This document shows positions 1 to 4,923 of a stretch of 5,771 bases of DNA, piece after piece (within the stretch, counting starts at the first letter, position 1; the number at the start of each line of letters is the position of its first letter). The position numbers and the translations under genes were made by a program. Under the pieces are notes generated by a model. That model was not told where the DNA came from. It saw nothing but the letters and a program-made list of their open reading frames with translations, and searched no databases. The stretch comes from Thermodesulfobacteriota bacterium (lineage in GTDB: Bacteria; Desulfobacterota; Dissulfuribacteria; Dissulfuribacterales; UBA3076): contig QNAY01000103.1 in the NCBI GenBank assembly GCA_003645605.1, positions 1 through 5,771 on the forward strand, given 5' to 3'.

Positions 1-101
1 GTGAACCGGATGAACCCAAACTGGAAAGACCTGAGTTCTGGATGGTAAAGATTTCTCCCTTTGGTCGAAATGACGTGGCAGCGCGAATCATGACACATTA
101 G
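1..101 (+). CDS. 3' end of an unrecognised gene (partial)
   Basis: The reading frame that starts at base 3 is open from the window edge to a TAG at 99-101 and gives 32 residues. The other two plus-strand frames close early. The peptide is protein-like, with a proline- and charge-rich stretch (EPDEPKLERPEF) followed by WMVKISPFGRNDVAARIM. I do not recognise the family, and no domain can be assigned from so short a tail. The stop is followed directly by a copy of the 13-bp repeat at 102-114. Composition and frame openness suggest a real C-terminus, but a chance open frame of this length cannot be excluded. Confidence 0.45.
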   Translation, partial: EPDEPKLERPEFWMVKISPFGRNDVAARIMTH

Positions 102-200
102 CGTGAACGGTTACGATTCGATAATACACACTTTTTCAAAAAAGTGTAAACTGGTGAATGAAGGATGCCTAATTCCCTTATGATTTTGTAATCGTTCATA
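102..200. repeat. Inverted pair of a 13-bp repeat motif
   Basis: CGTGAACGGTTAC at 102-114 is mirrored by GTAATCGTTCATA at 188-200, with 10 of 13 positions complementary. A third copy, in the same orientation as the second, lies at 861-873. The first copy starts on the base after the stop codon of the upstream partial gene. The two copies could pair across about 73 bases that contain a smaller palindrome at 128-147. This looks like a dispersed intergenic repeat or the ends of a small element, not a standard terminator, because no T-run follows. Confidence 0.45.
128..147. repeat. AT-rich perfect palindrome
   Basis: ACACTTTTT at 128-136 and AAAAAGTGT at 139-147 are exact reverse complements separated by two bases. 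The symmetry could be a binding site for a dimeric regulator or a bidirectional terminator-like structure behind the upstream gene. The stem has only four non-A/T-run pairs and no T-tract follows it on the plus strand, so neither role is established. Confidence 0.35.
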
Positions 201-201
201 G

Positions 202-353
202 GTTCAGGGGGCAGGGCGGGAATGGAAAAATCATGAGAATAGAACGAGGGGAGCATATATCATACCCCCCTAAATTTGAGAATATTAGGGCATTGCACTC
301 GGCCCGAGAGGTATTGGAAGTAAAATCAACAATCCAACAAGGTACCCCTGAAC
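202..353. repeat. 9-bp inverted repeat around a G/C-tract region
   Basis: GTTCAGGGG at 202-210 is the exact reverse complement of CCCCTGAAC at 345-353. Inside are AGGGG at 247-251 facing CCCCT at 267-271, and the 11-base palindrome CTCGGCCCGAG at 298-308. Together these could fold as a multi-stem RNA directly ahead of the zinc-ribbon/TrmO-like gene. The same stretch also carries a possible 41-codon ORF, so the pairings might be coincidental. Confidence 0.3.
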
Positions 354-358
354 AGTGA
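233..358 (+). CDS. Possible small ORF of 41 residues coupled to the next gene
   Basis: An ATG at 233 opens a frame of 41 codons ending in TGA at 356-358, with an in-frame stop upstream at 170-172. The peptide begins MRIERGEHISYPPKFENIRA and ends STIQQGTPEQ. It is hydrophilic, with no signal peptide, membrane segment or recognised motif. Its TGA overlaps the GTG of the following gene in a four-base GTGA, the classical arrangement for translational coupling, which is the main reason to list it. Against it, the Shine-Dalgarno region is weak (GGAATGGAAAAATC) and the ORF lies inside inverted repeats that could be an RNA structure instead. It could also be a remnant of a longer gene. No function is proposed. 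Confidence 0.3.
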   Translation: MRIERGEHISYPPKFENIRALHSAREVLEVKSTIQQGTPEQ

Positions 359-864
359 ACAAAGAGACTTATCAGTGCAGTAAATGTGGAATATGGGCGG
401 ATAAACATAAACTGTGCATTGTTGATGATACCTATTTCTGCACAAGATGTATGTATGGAGATATTGAACCAGTTGAAATTTATCCGATTGGCATTGTAAA
501 AAACAATTTAAATAAGAATCCTGCGGGGTTCGGTGTGGTCGGAGACGACAAGATATCCAGAATTATACTTTTCCCTTTTCAGGAATTTTTTTTGTATAAA
601 CTTGAGGATGAAAAATATATTACCATTGTCTATTATCTCCATAAGTCAGGACCAGTCAAATCGGTATTTAATAGGGGGCTTGATGGAAAATCGGTTGGGG
701 TTTTCGCTTCTCGTACCCCTAACAGGCTTTCCAGAATAGCAATTCAAGATATCACATTAGTAAAAATAGAAGGAACAACACTCTATGTTGAAGGTCTTGA
801 TGCTATTAATGGAAGTCCTGTACTTGACATCAAATTGAAAATAGGTGGCATAAGAAAAAAGTAG
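355..864 (+). CDS. Zinc-ribbon plus TrmO/TsaA-like domain protein
   Basis: The product has 169 residues. Residues 8-32 hold two Cys pairs (C8-x2-C11 and C29-x2-C32, with C21 between), a zinc-ribbon-like module similar in layout to the one at the end of FmdE-type proteins. Residues about 43-163 match the TrmO/TsaA (UPF0066) fold: PIGIVKN at 44-50, GVFASRTPNR at 115-124, and LYVEGLDAINGSPVLDIK at 143-160. Known TrmO enzymes use S-adenosylmethionine to methylate threonylcarbamoyladenosine 37 of tRNA. Here the usual RPNPIG stretch after the GVFATR motif reads RLSRIA, so activity or substrate may differ. GTG at 355 is the only start that keeps the Cys pairs, since an in-frame stop sits at 349-351; AAGG at 339-342 is a modest ribosome site. 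Two sampled 60-base blocks (541-660) are only 30-33% GC. Fold assignment is fairly firm; function is not. Confidence 0.8.
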   Translation: MNKETYQCSKCGIWADKHKLCIVDDTYFCTRCMYGDIEPVEIYPIGIVKNNLNKNPAGFGVVGDDKISRIILFPFQEFFLYKLEDEKYITIVYYLHKSGPVKSVFNRGLDGKSVGVFASRTPNRLSRIAIQDITLVKIEGTTLYVEGLDAINGSPVLDIKLKIGGIRKK

Positions 865-873
865 CCGTTCACG
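861..873. repeat. Third copy of the 13-bp repeat, inverted relative to 102-114
   Basis: GTAGCCGTTCACG is the reverse complement of CGTGAACGGTTAC at 102-114 with one mismatch in 13. It covers the TAG stop of the zinc-ribbon/TrmO-like gene. The pair therefore brackets the interval 102-873, which holds that gene and the small ORF. The 194 bases from here to the next start (865-1058) show no convincing coding frame or promoter. Confidence 0.45.
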
Positions 874-1044
874 GAATTTATGGTACTCCCCATTGTCAAG
901 ACCAAAATGGATCAAAAATAAGATAGAATTTTTGTCCTCTTTGTTAACGGAATAATGGTGATTTCGAGCCTATCAATCAACGTTGAAAACCGGTTCTCTG
1001 CGTATTCCCTCCGCTGTTGGAGTTGCCCGGCGATATTTCCATGA

Positions 1045-1055
1045 AAGGAAGGTGA
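1045..1055 (+). promoter_or_regulatory. Strong ribosome-binding site fixing a GTG start
   Basis: AAGGAAGGTGA at 1045-1055 includes a near-ideal Shine-Dalgarno match (AGGAAGG, 1046-1052) six bases before the GTG at 1059. This supports GTG 1059 as the start of the 572-residue gene. A five-codon mini-frame (ATG 1041 to TGA 1053) overlaps the site and is probably incidental. Confidence 0.8.
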
Positions 1056-1058
1056 ATA

Positions 1059-2777
1059 GTGGAAAAATCCAAAATAGCATTGAAACCTTACCTGGATACA
1101 ATCACCGGGTATTGCAGCACTCTTTCAAACGAAGAGCTGACAAATATCATTATCAGTCTCGCAAAGGATGTCCCGACCTCGGGAAGGATCGGCTTTTTGG
1201 AAAAGCTCCGGTCATATCTCCCTAATCAAAAGGTGGAAATGGTGCCTGAAGCAGGCAAGATCGAACAGATTCTTAATGATATACAGGCGCTCAGGGAAAG
1301 CATTGAGGAAAGAATCAAGTCCATCGAAGACGGAAGTTACTGGGAAGATGATGAATATTATGACGACGATCCTGACTATATCAGCGAGTATCAGGTTGAA
1401 GAGTTGGAAGACTTTTTTGATAATGCTGAAGGCCTGTTTCTGGATGACAGACTTGAAGATGCACGGGAAGTGTATGGAGCTATTTTTAGTTTGATCAGTG
1501 ATATCAAAGAACAAACAGATTATTTATACCTGAATGAAATAGATCTCAGGGAGGCAAGGGCTAGATATTGCCGTTGTATTTATGAAACATCAGGTACGAA
1601 CAATAGGCTGGATGAATTTGTTGCGGCCATGGAAATTGACGCGTCCGTCCCTCACAATGAAAATGCATATGATGAAAATTATCCCATGATGCAGGATGTT
1701 ATTGATGCGAGTCTGGACGAGATGGAGGGTATGGAATCATTCTTGCCGGTCTGGAAAGAAGTGTTGACTGAAAAAGGAACAAAAGGAAGACCTGCTGTTC
1801 TGCTTCTGGAAGCGGTTAATCGTCTTGAAGGCATCAGCGGAGTATCAGGGCTGGCGAAAAAATGGAAAAACAGCCAACCCCAGGGTTACCTGTTCTGGCT
1901 TAATATCCTGAAAGAGGAAAATGATCAGAAAGGCATGATTACTGTAAGTACAGAAGGTCTGAAGGCATTAAAAGAAGGTAGGTTCAGGGAAAGTGTTGCA
2001 GAATTGATGATAGACGCGGCAGAAAAACTAAATGATGAGGGACATTTGCTGCTCGGAAAACGGGAAAGGTTTTTTTCCCATATGAGTGATCAGAACCTGC
2101 TCGATCTTGTGAATGAAGCAACAAAACAAAATGCAAGGAATGAGGAACTTGATACGGTTATTAATTTTTTCAAGGTCCTCCAATCAATCGATGCTGATGA
2201 AGAAATCCTTTATGTAAAGACCCTCTTGATGTCAGGCAAGCTGGATAGCGCGGTTGCCATGGCAAAAGATGAAAAAAGTGTGGGTTGGTCTTACCGTAGT
2301 CCCGCAGGTGTAATTTTTGGGTCTGTTCTATCGGTCCTTGCCGGCCATTCAGAAAAGGCAGGGACAATAAAAAGCCTCCTAATGGGCTATGCAAACGAAA
2401 AAACAGTATATTCAGGAAGATTTTCAATTGATTACGACATCAGTACATCATTTTATCAGGAGATTATCAAGGGATTAAAACAAAAAAAAGATGCAAAATC
2501 CCAGGCATCCGAATCTCTTTCATGGGTTGAAAAAATCGGAAAAGGCCGGATTGAGCATATTGTTTCCAACAAGCACAGGGCCGCCTATGTTAGGGCTGCA
2601 CAGGTGCTGGGCTCCTTTTCCGAGGCTTACCTGGCAATGGGCCAAAAAAACAAGGCAATAGAAATACTGCATGAATACTATAATGAAAAATATAACAGGT
2701 TCAGCGCGTTCCGCAGGGAGGTAAAATCAATTGTTATGCATTCAGACCTGCTGAAAAAATCAGGTTTTTTGACATAA
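1059..2777 (+). CDS. Uncharacterised acidic helical-repeat protein, 572 residues
   Basis: The GTG start at 1059 has an excellent ribosome site. No signal peptide or membrane span is visible, so a cytoplasmic location is likely. Residues 22-54 (SNEELTNIIISLA to EKLRSYLP) form an amphipathic helical region, followed by a possible coiled coil at 66-90. A very acidic hinge lies at 94-120, rich in Asp, Glu and Tyr. Residues 121-146 (NAEGLFLDDRLEDAREVYGAI) resemble one TPR-like helical hairpin, and the rest reads as further helical pairs. The end, about 497-565 (IEHIVSNKHRAAYVRAAQVL, then FRREV), resembles the C-terminal helical tail I associate with bacterial SWIM-zinc-finger-type proteins, but no Cys/His finger is present here. 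No catalytic motif is seen, so a scaffold or protein-binding role is a guess. It converges with the permease genes 7 bp away. Confidence 0.85.
   Translation: MEKSKIALKPYLDTITGYCSTLSNEELTNIIISLAKDVPTSGRIGFLEKLRSYLPNQKVEMVPEAGKIEQILNDIQALRESIEERIKSIEDGSYWEDDEYYDDDPDYISEYQVEELEDFFDNAEGLFLDDRLEDAREVYGAIFSLISDIKEQTDYLYLNEIDLREARARYCRCIYETSGTNNRLDEFVAAMEIDASVPHNENAYDENYPMMQDVIDASLDEMEGMESFLPVWKEVLTEKGTKGRPAVLLLEAVNRLEGISGVSGLAKKWKNSQPQGYLFWLNILKEENDQKGMITVSTEGLKALKEGRFRESVAELMIDAAEKLNDEGHLLLGKRERFFSHMSDQNLLDLVNEATKQNARNEELDTVINFFKVLQSIDADEEILYVKTLLMSGKLDSAVAMAKDEKSVGWSYRSPAGVIFGSVLSVLAGHSEKAGTIKSLLMGYANEKTVYSGRFSIDYDISTSFYQEIIKGLKQKKDAKSQASESLSWVEKIGKGRIEHIVSNKHRAAYVRAAQVLGSFSEAYLAMGQKNKAIEILHEYYNEKYNRFSAFRREVKSIVMHSDLLKKSGFLT
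2744..2770 (+). terminator. Weak intrinsic-terminator candidate inside the gene end
   Basis: ACCTG at 2746-2750 pairs with CAGGT at 2761-2765 across a 10-base loop and runs into a T-tract (2765-2770). A G-T and an A-T pair could lengthen the stem by two. It lies within the last codons of the 572-residue gene, where a terminator would fit because the convergent permease gene begins 7 bp after the stop. The stem is short and AT-containing, so this is tentative. Confidence 0.3.
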
Positions 2778-2784
2778 CTCAGGT

Positions 2785-3660
2785 TCATTCCGATCTTATC
2801 CTTGGATCCAGGGCGTCTCTCAGCCCTTCTCCCAGCAGGTTGTAGCCAAGTACTGTCACAAGGATTGCCATACCTGGAAACATCGAAAGCCACCAGGCTA
2901 TCTCCAGGTTATCCTTGCCTTCAGTAAGCATGTTGCCCCAGCTTGGTGTAGGAGACTGCACCCCTATTCCGAGAAAACTAAGGGCGCTCTCAGTGAGAAT
3001 TGCCCCACCGACTCCGAGTGTGGTTGCCACAAGAATAGGGGCCACTGCATTTGGTAAAATATGGGAAAAAACTATCCTTGCATTGGAGGCGCCTGATATC
3101 CTGGCTGCCAGCACGAAATCGCGCTGCCTGAGACTCAAAAATTCCGCCCTTACGAGCCGGGCCACCCCCATCCAGCTTGTAAGACCTATCACCGCCATGA
3201 TGTTCCAAATTGATGGCTCAAGAAATGCTATAACAGCCATTATAAGAAAGATAGTGGGAAAGCAGAGTATTATGTCCACAAAACGCATTATCAGCCCGTC
3301 TATCCACTTGCCGTAAAATCCGGCAAGTGCCCCAAGGATAGTACCAATGACTGTTGCAATTCCGACGGCTACAATCCCCACCAGCAAGGATATTCTCGCT
3401 CCATAAATAAGCCTTGAAAGACAGTCCCTGCCAAGTGGGTCCGTACCAAGTAGATGGGCCTTTGAAGGTGACTCAAGAATATGCCAGGTATCTATTGCGT
3501 GAGGATCATAAGGGGCAAGCCAAGGAGCGGAAAGAGCAACAAGACAGAGAAATCCAACTATTAAAAACCCTGCCACTGCCAACGGGTTGTTTCCCAACCG
3601 GCCCAACCAGGTAATTTGGTGATTTGGTGATTTGGTGATTTGGTGATTGACGGCTTCCAT
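2785..3660 (-). CDS. dppC: DppC/OppC-family ABC importer permease
   Basis: The product has 291 residues and is an inner-membrane permease of the peptide/nickel (PepT) ABC importer family. It has a first transmembrane helix at about 27-45 and further spans near 92-114, 127-147, 151-170, 205-231 and 255-276. Family hallmarks are LLGTDPLGRDCLSRLIYGAR at 70-89, the cytoplasmic ATPase-docking (EAA-type) loop at about 185-204 (AARISGASNARIVFSHILPN), and GEGLRDALDPRIR at the C-terminus. It lies 70 bp downstream of the DppB-like gene and should form the other half of the channel. The ATG at 3660 is the only ATG in frame but has no clear ribosome site. Residues 5-17 (NHQITKSPNHQIT) are translated from an 8-bp tandem repeat, which is atypical. 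TTG and GTG codons after the repeat are alternative starts, though they leave almost no residues before the first helix. Substrate cannot be deduced. Confidence 0.92.
   Translation of the reverse strand: MEAVNHQITKSPNHQITWLGRLGNNPLAVAGFLIVGFLCLVALSAPWLAPYDPHAIDTWHILESPSKAHLLGTDPLGRDCLSRLIYGARISLLVGIVAVGIATVIGTILGALAGFYGKWIDGLIMRFVDIILCFPTIFLIMAVIAFLEPSIWNIMAVIGLTSWMGVARLVRAEFLSLRQRDFVLAARISGASNARIVFSHILPNAVAPILVATTLGVGGAILTESALSFLGIGVQSPTPSWGNMLTEGKDNLEIAWWLSMFPGMAILVTVLGYNLLGEGLRDALDPRIRSE
3614..3648. repeat. 8-bp tandem repeat, 4.4 copies, at the dppC start
   Basis: Four exact copies of ATTTGGTG (3614-3621, 3622-3629, 3630-3637, 3638-3645) are followed by a partial ATT. On the minus strand the unit reads CACCAAAT and lies between the ATG at 3660 and the first transmembrane helix of the DppC-like permease. 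Eight is not a multiple of three, so gain or loss of one unit would change the reading frame. Three units make 24 bp and restore it. Confidence 0.95.
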
Positions 3661-3730
3661 AATTATCTGTGTTACTTATCAGGCTTGATTGATTCCAATT
3701 CCTCTAAAAACGGCCGGTCTATGTAATCCT

Positions 3731-4729
3731 CTAATTCTCCATCTGAACGCCCGTACGAATTCTCGGGTCTGCCAGGGCATAGCCCATATCGGCCAACTGA
3801 TTTCCGAGTAATGTCAATACGGATACTATGACCAGATTCCCCATGAGAAGAGGATAACCCCTGGCCATAACGCTGGTCCACATGAGCTGACCTACCCCCG
3901 GTATTGCAAAGATGGATTCAAAGATCACACTACCGCCTATAAGGCCCGGAATAGACAGGCCTAGGATGGTTATTAAGGGTAAGAGGGCGTTTCTCAAGGC
4001 GTGCCGGTAGATCACCTTTCTTTCCGGCAGACCCTTTGCCCTTGCAGTAGTAATATAGTCCTGCTTTAAGACCTCAAGCATTGAAGATCTGGTATAGCGT
4101 GACAGCCCCGCAAGTCCGCCCAGAGCAGATACAAGCACCGGCAGTATCAGGTGACGGCACCAGTCCAGCAACTTTCCCCAGCCTGACATCTGTTCATACC
4201 CCATAAGGCTATGAAGTCCTGAGATGGGCAGCCATCCCAGGTGTACGCCAAAGTAGAGCATGAGAAGCAGGGCCACCCAGAAGGCCGGGGCCGCATAGGC
4301 AATAAAGACAAGGACCGTAGTAACCTGGTCAAAAAAGCTGTTATGACGCACGGCAGCAGCCACACCCAGGGGGACCGCGACTACAAGTATCAAGCCTATT
4401 GCCAGGACGTTTATGAGCAGCGTAACCGGAAGCCGCTCCTTGATCTTGTCCCAAACGGGTCTCCTGTCCGGGGAAAATGACCGCCCAAGATCCAGCACAG
4501 CCAGCCCCTTAAGCCATTGCAAGTACTGTATGTGCAGGGGCCGGTCCAGGCCGTACTGTGCTCTCAGACGCTCTCTCATCTCAGGGGTCATCTTGGGATT
4601 AAAGTCGGCCTGCAGGCTCATGGGCTCTCCCGGGGCCAGGTGCATCACCATGAAAGATATGAGGGTTATGCCCAGAAAGGTAGGCCCAAGAGTAAGGATC
4701 TTTTTGATTAAATACAGAAACAGCGCCAT
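3731..4729 (-). CDS. dppB: DppB/OppB-family ABC importer permease
   Basis: The product has 332 residues, the usual length for DppB-type permeases of the peptide/nickel ABC family, located in the inner membrane. The N-terminal helix at about 8-30 ([18 protein letters not shown]) and the LAPGEP motif that follows are typical. So is the periplasmic segment [15 protein letters not shown] (59-73) leading into DLGRSF (80-85). Spans follow near 101-125, 136-160, 195-210, 250-275 and 296-312. The EAA-type ATPase-docking loop is about 227-252 ([20 protein letters not shown]), and DPRIR closes the protein. It is first in the minus-strand unit. No binding-protein gene precedes it and no ATPase gene follows dppC, so the importer depends on genes elsewhere or is a remnant. 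Two sampled blocks (4261-4380) are about 58-62% GC, well above the flanking genes. No Shine-Dalgarno precedes the ATG. Confidence 0.93.
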   Translation of the reverse strand: MALFLYLIKKILTLGPTFLGITLISFMVMHLAPGEPMSLQADFNPKMTPEMRERLRAQYGLDRPLHIQYLQWLKGLAVLDLGRSFSPDRRPVWDKIKERLPVTLLINVLAIGLILVVAVPLGVAAAVRHNSFFDQVTTVLVFIAYAAPAFWVALLLMLYFGVHLGWLPISGLHSLMGYEQMSGWGKLLDWCRHLILPVLVSALGGLAGLSRYTRSSMLEVLKQDYITTARAKGLPERKVIYRHALRNALLPLITILGLSIPGLIGGSVIFESIFAIPGVGQLMWTSVMARGYPLLMGNLVIVSVLTLLGNQLADMGYALADPRIRTGVQMEN

Positions 4730-4733
4730 ATCA

Positions 4734-4752
4734 GAAAATGATTATACTGCAA
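4734..4752. promoter_or_regulatory. Weak Fur-box-like sequence over the dppB -10 element
   Basis: GAAAAT and GATTAT at 4734-4745 match two successive GATAAT hexamers of the classical Fur box at 10 of 12 positions. The third hexamer is not conserved, so only 11 of 19 positions match overall. It overlaps the -10 element of the minus-strand promoter, where a bound repressor would block transcription. AT-rich DNA gives such matches by chance, so this is suggestive only because a Fur gene diverges from here. Confidence 0.25.
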
Positions 4753-4769
4753 AAAGTGATTCTGCTCAA
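4741..4769 (-). promoter_or_regulatory. Sigma-70-type promoter for the permease pair
   Basis: On the minus strand, TTGAGC (4769-4764, 4 of 6 matches to the -35 consensus) is followed after 17 bp by TATAAT (4746-4741, a perfect -10). Spacing is ideal. Only 11 bases separate the -10 from the dppB ATG, so transcription would start about 3-7 bases before the start codon, giving a nearly leaderless mRNA. This fits the absence of a Shine-Dalgarno site there. Confidence 0.6.
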
Positions 4770-4854
4770 AATCCTCCGCCCTTGCATTTTGTGTGCTGGC
4801 CATTATTATTTCATGGCTTTTCATAAAAGAAATAGGCATCAATAAAGATGTTTT

Positions 4855-4883
4855 TTGACAATATGAGAAATATATATTGAAAT
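4855..4883 (+). promoter_or_regulatory. Candidate promoter for the fur-feoA operon
   Basis: A perfect TTGACA at 4855-4860 is followed, after 17 bp, by TGAAAT at 4878-4883 (4 of 6 to the -10 consensus). The predicted transcript would begin near 4890, leaving a leader of about 34 bases with a good ribosome site before ATG 4924. The -10 overlaps the upstream ATG at 4882, which argues against using that codon. Confidence 0.45.
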
Positions 4884-4912
4884 GCATAAAACGTCTCAAC
4901 AAATTTTTAAAC

Positions 4913-4917
4913 AAGGG
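4913..4917 (+). promoter_or_regulatory. Ribosome-binding site that decides the fur start
   Basis: AAGGG at 4913-4917 lies six bases before ATG 4924. The in-frame ATG 14 codons earlier (4882) has only AT-rich sequence before it. The shorter start is therefore preferred for the Fur-FeoA protein. Confidence 0.7.
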
Positions 4918-4923
4918 ATCTTC

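Noticed and set aside
90..117. Promoter-like ATGACA (90-95) and TACGAT (112-117) with a 16-bp spacer upstream of the small ORF
   Set aside because: The -10 matches only 4 of 6 positions, the -35 lies inside the upstream coding tail, and nothing else supports a transcript start there.
196..408. A 70-codon minus-strand frame across the repeat region and the start of the TrmO-like gene
   Set aside because: It covers the zinc-ribbon codons of the well-supported plus-strand gene, lacks a ribosome site and has no family resemblance I can name.
867..953. Direct repeat GTTCACGGAAT (867-877) and GTTAACGGAAT (943-953) in the gap before the 572-residue gene
   Set aside because: Only 10 of 11 bases match and no further similarity extends from it, so it is not distinguishable from chance.
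983..1225. An 80-codon plus-strand frame overlapping the start of the 572-residue gene
   Set aside because: It overlaps the well-supported gene in another frame and has no recognisable motif.
3672..3730. A protein-like minus-strand frame in the dppB-dppC gap ending in ELESIKPDK
   Set aside because: The frame is a continuation of an out-of-frame reading of dppB, has no own start near the gap, and stops before dppC. It was considered as a lost dppC N-terminus, but the needed frameshift cannot be shown.
4882..4923. An in-frame ATG that would lengthen the Fur-FeoA protein by 14 residues
   Set aside because: It has no ribosome site, overlaps the likely -10 element, and the ATG at 4924 has AAGGG at ideal spacing.
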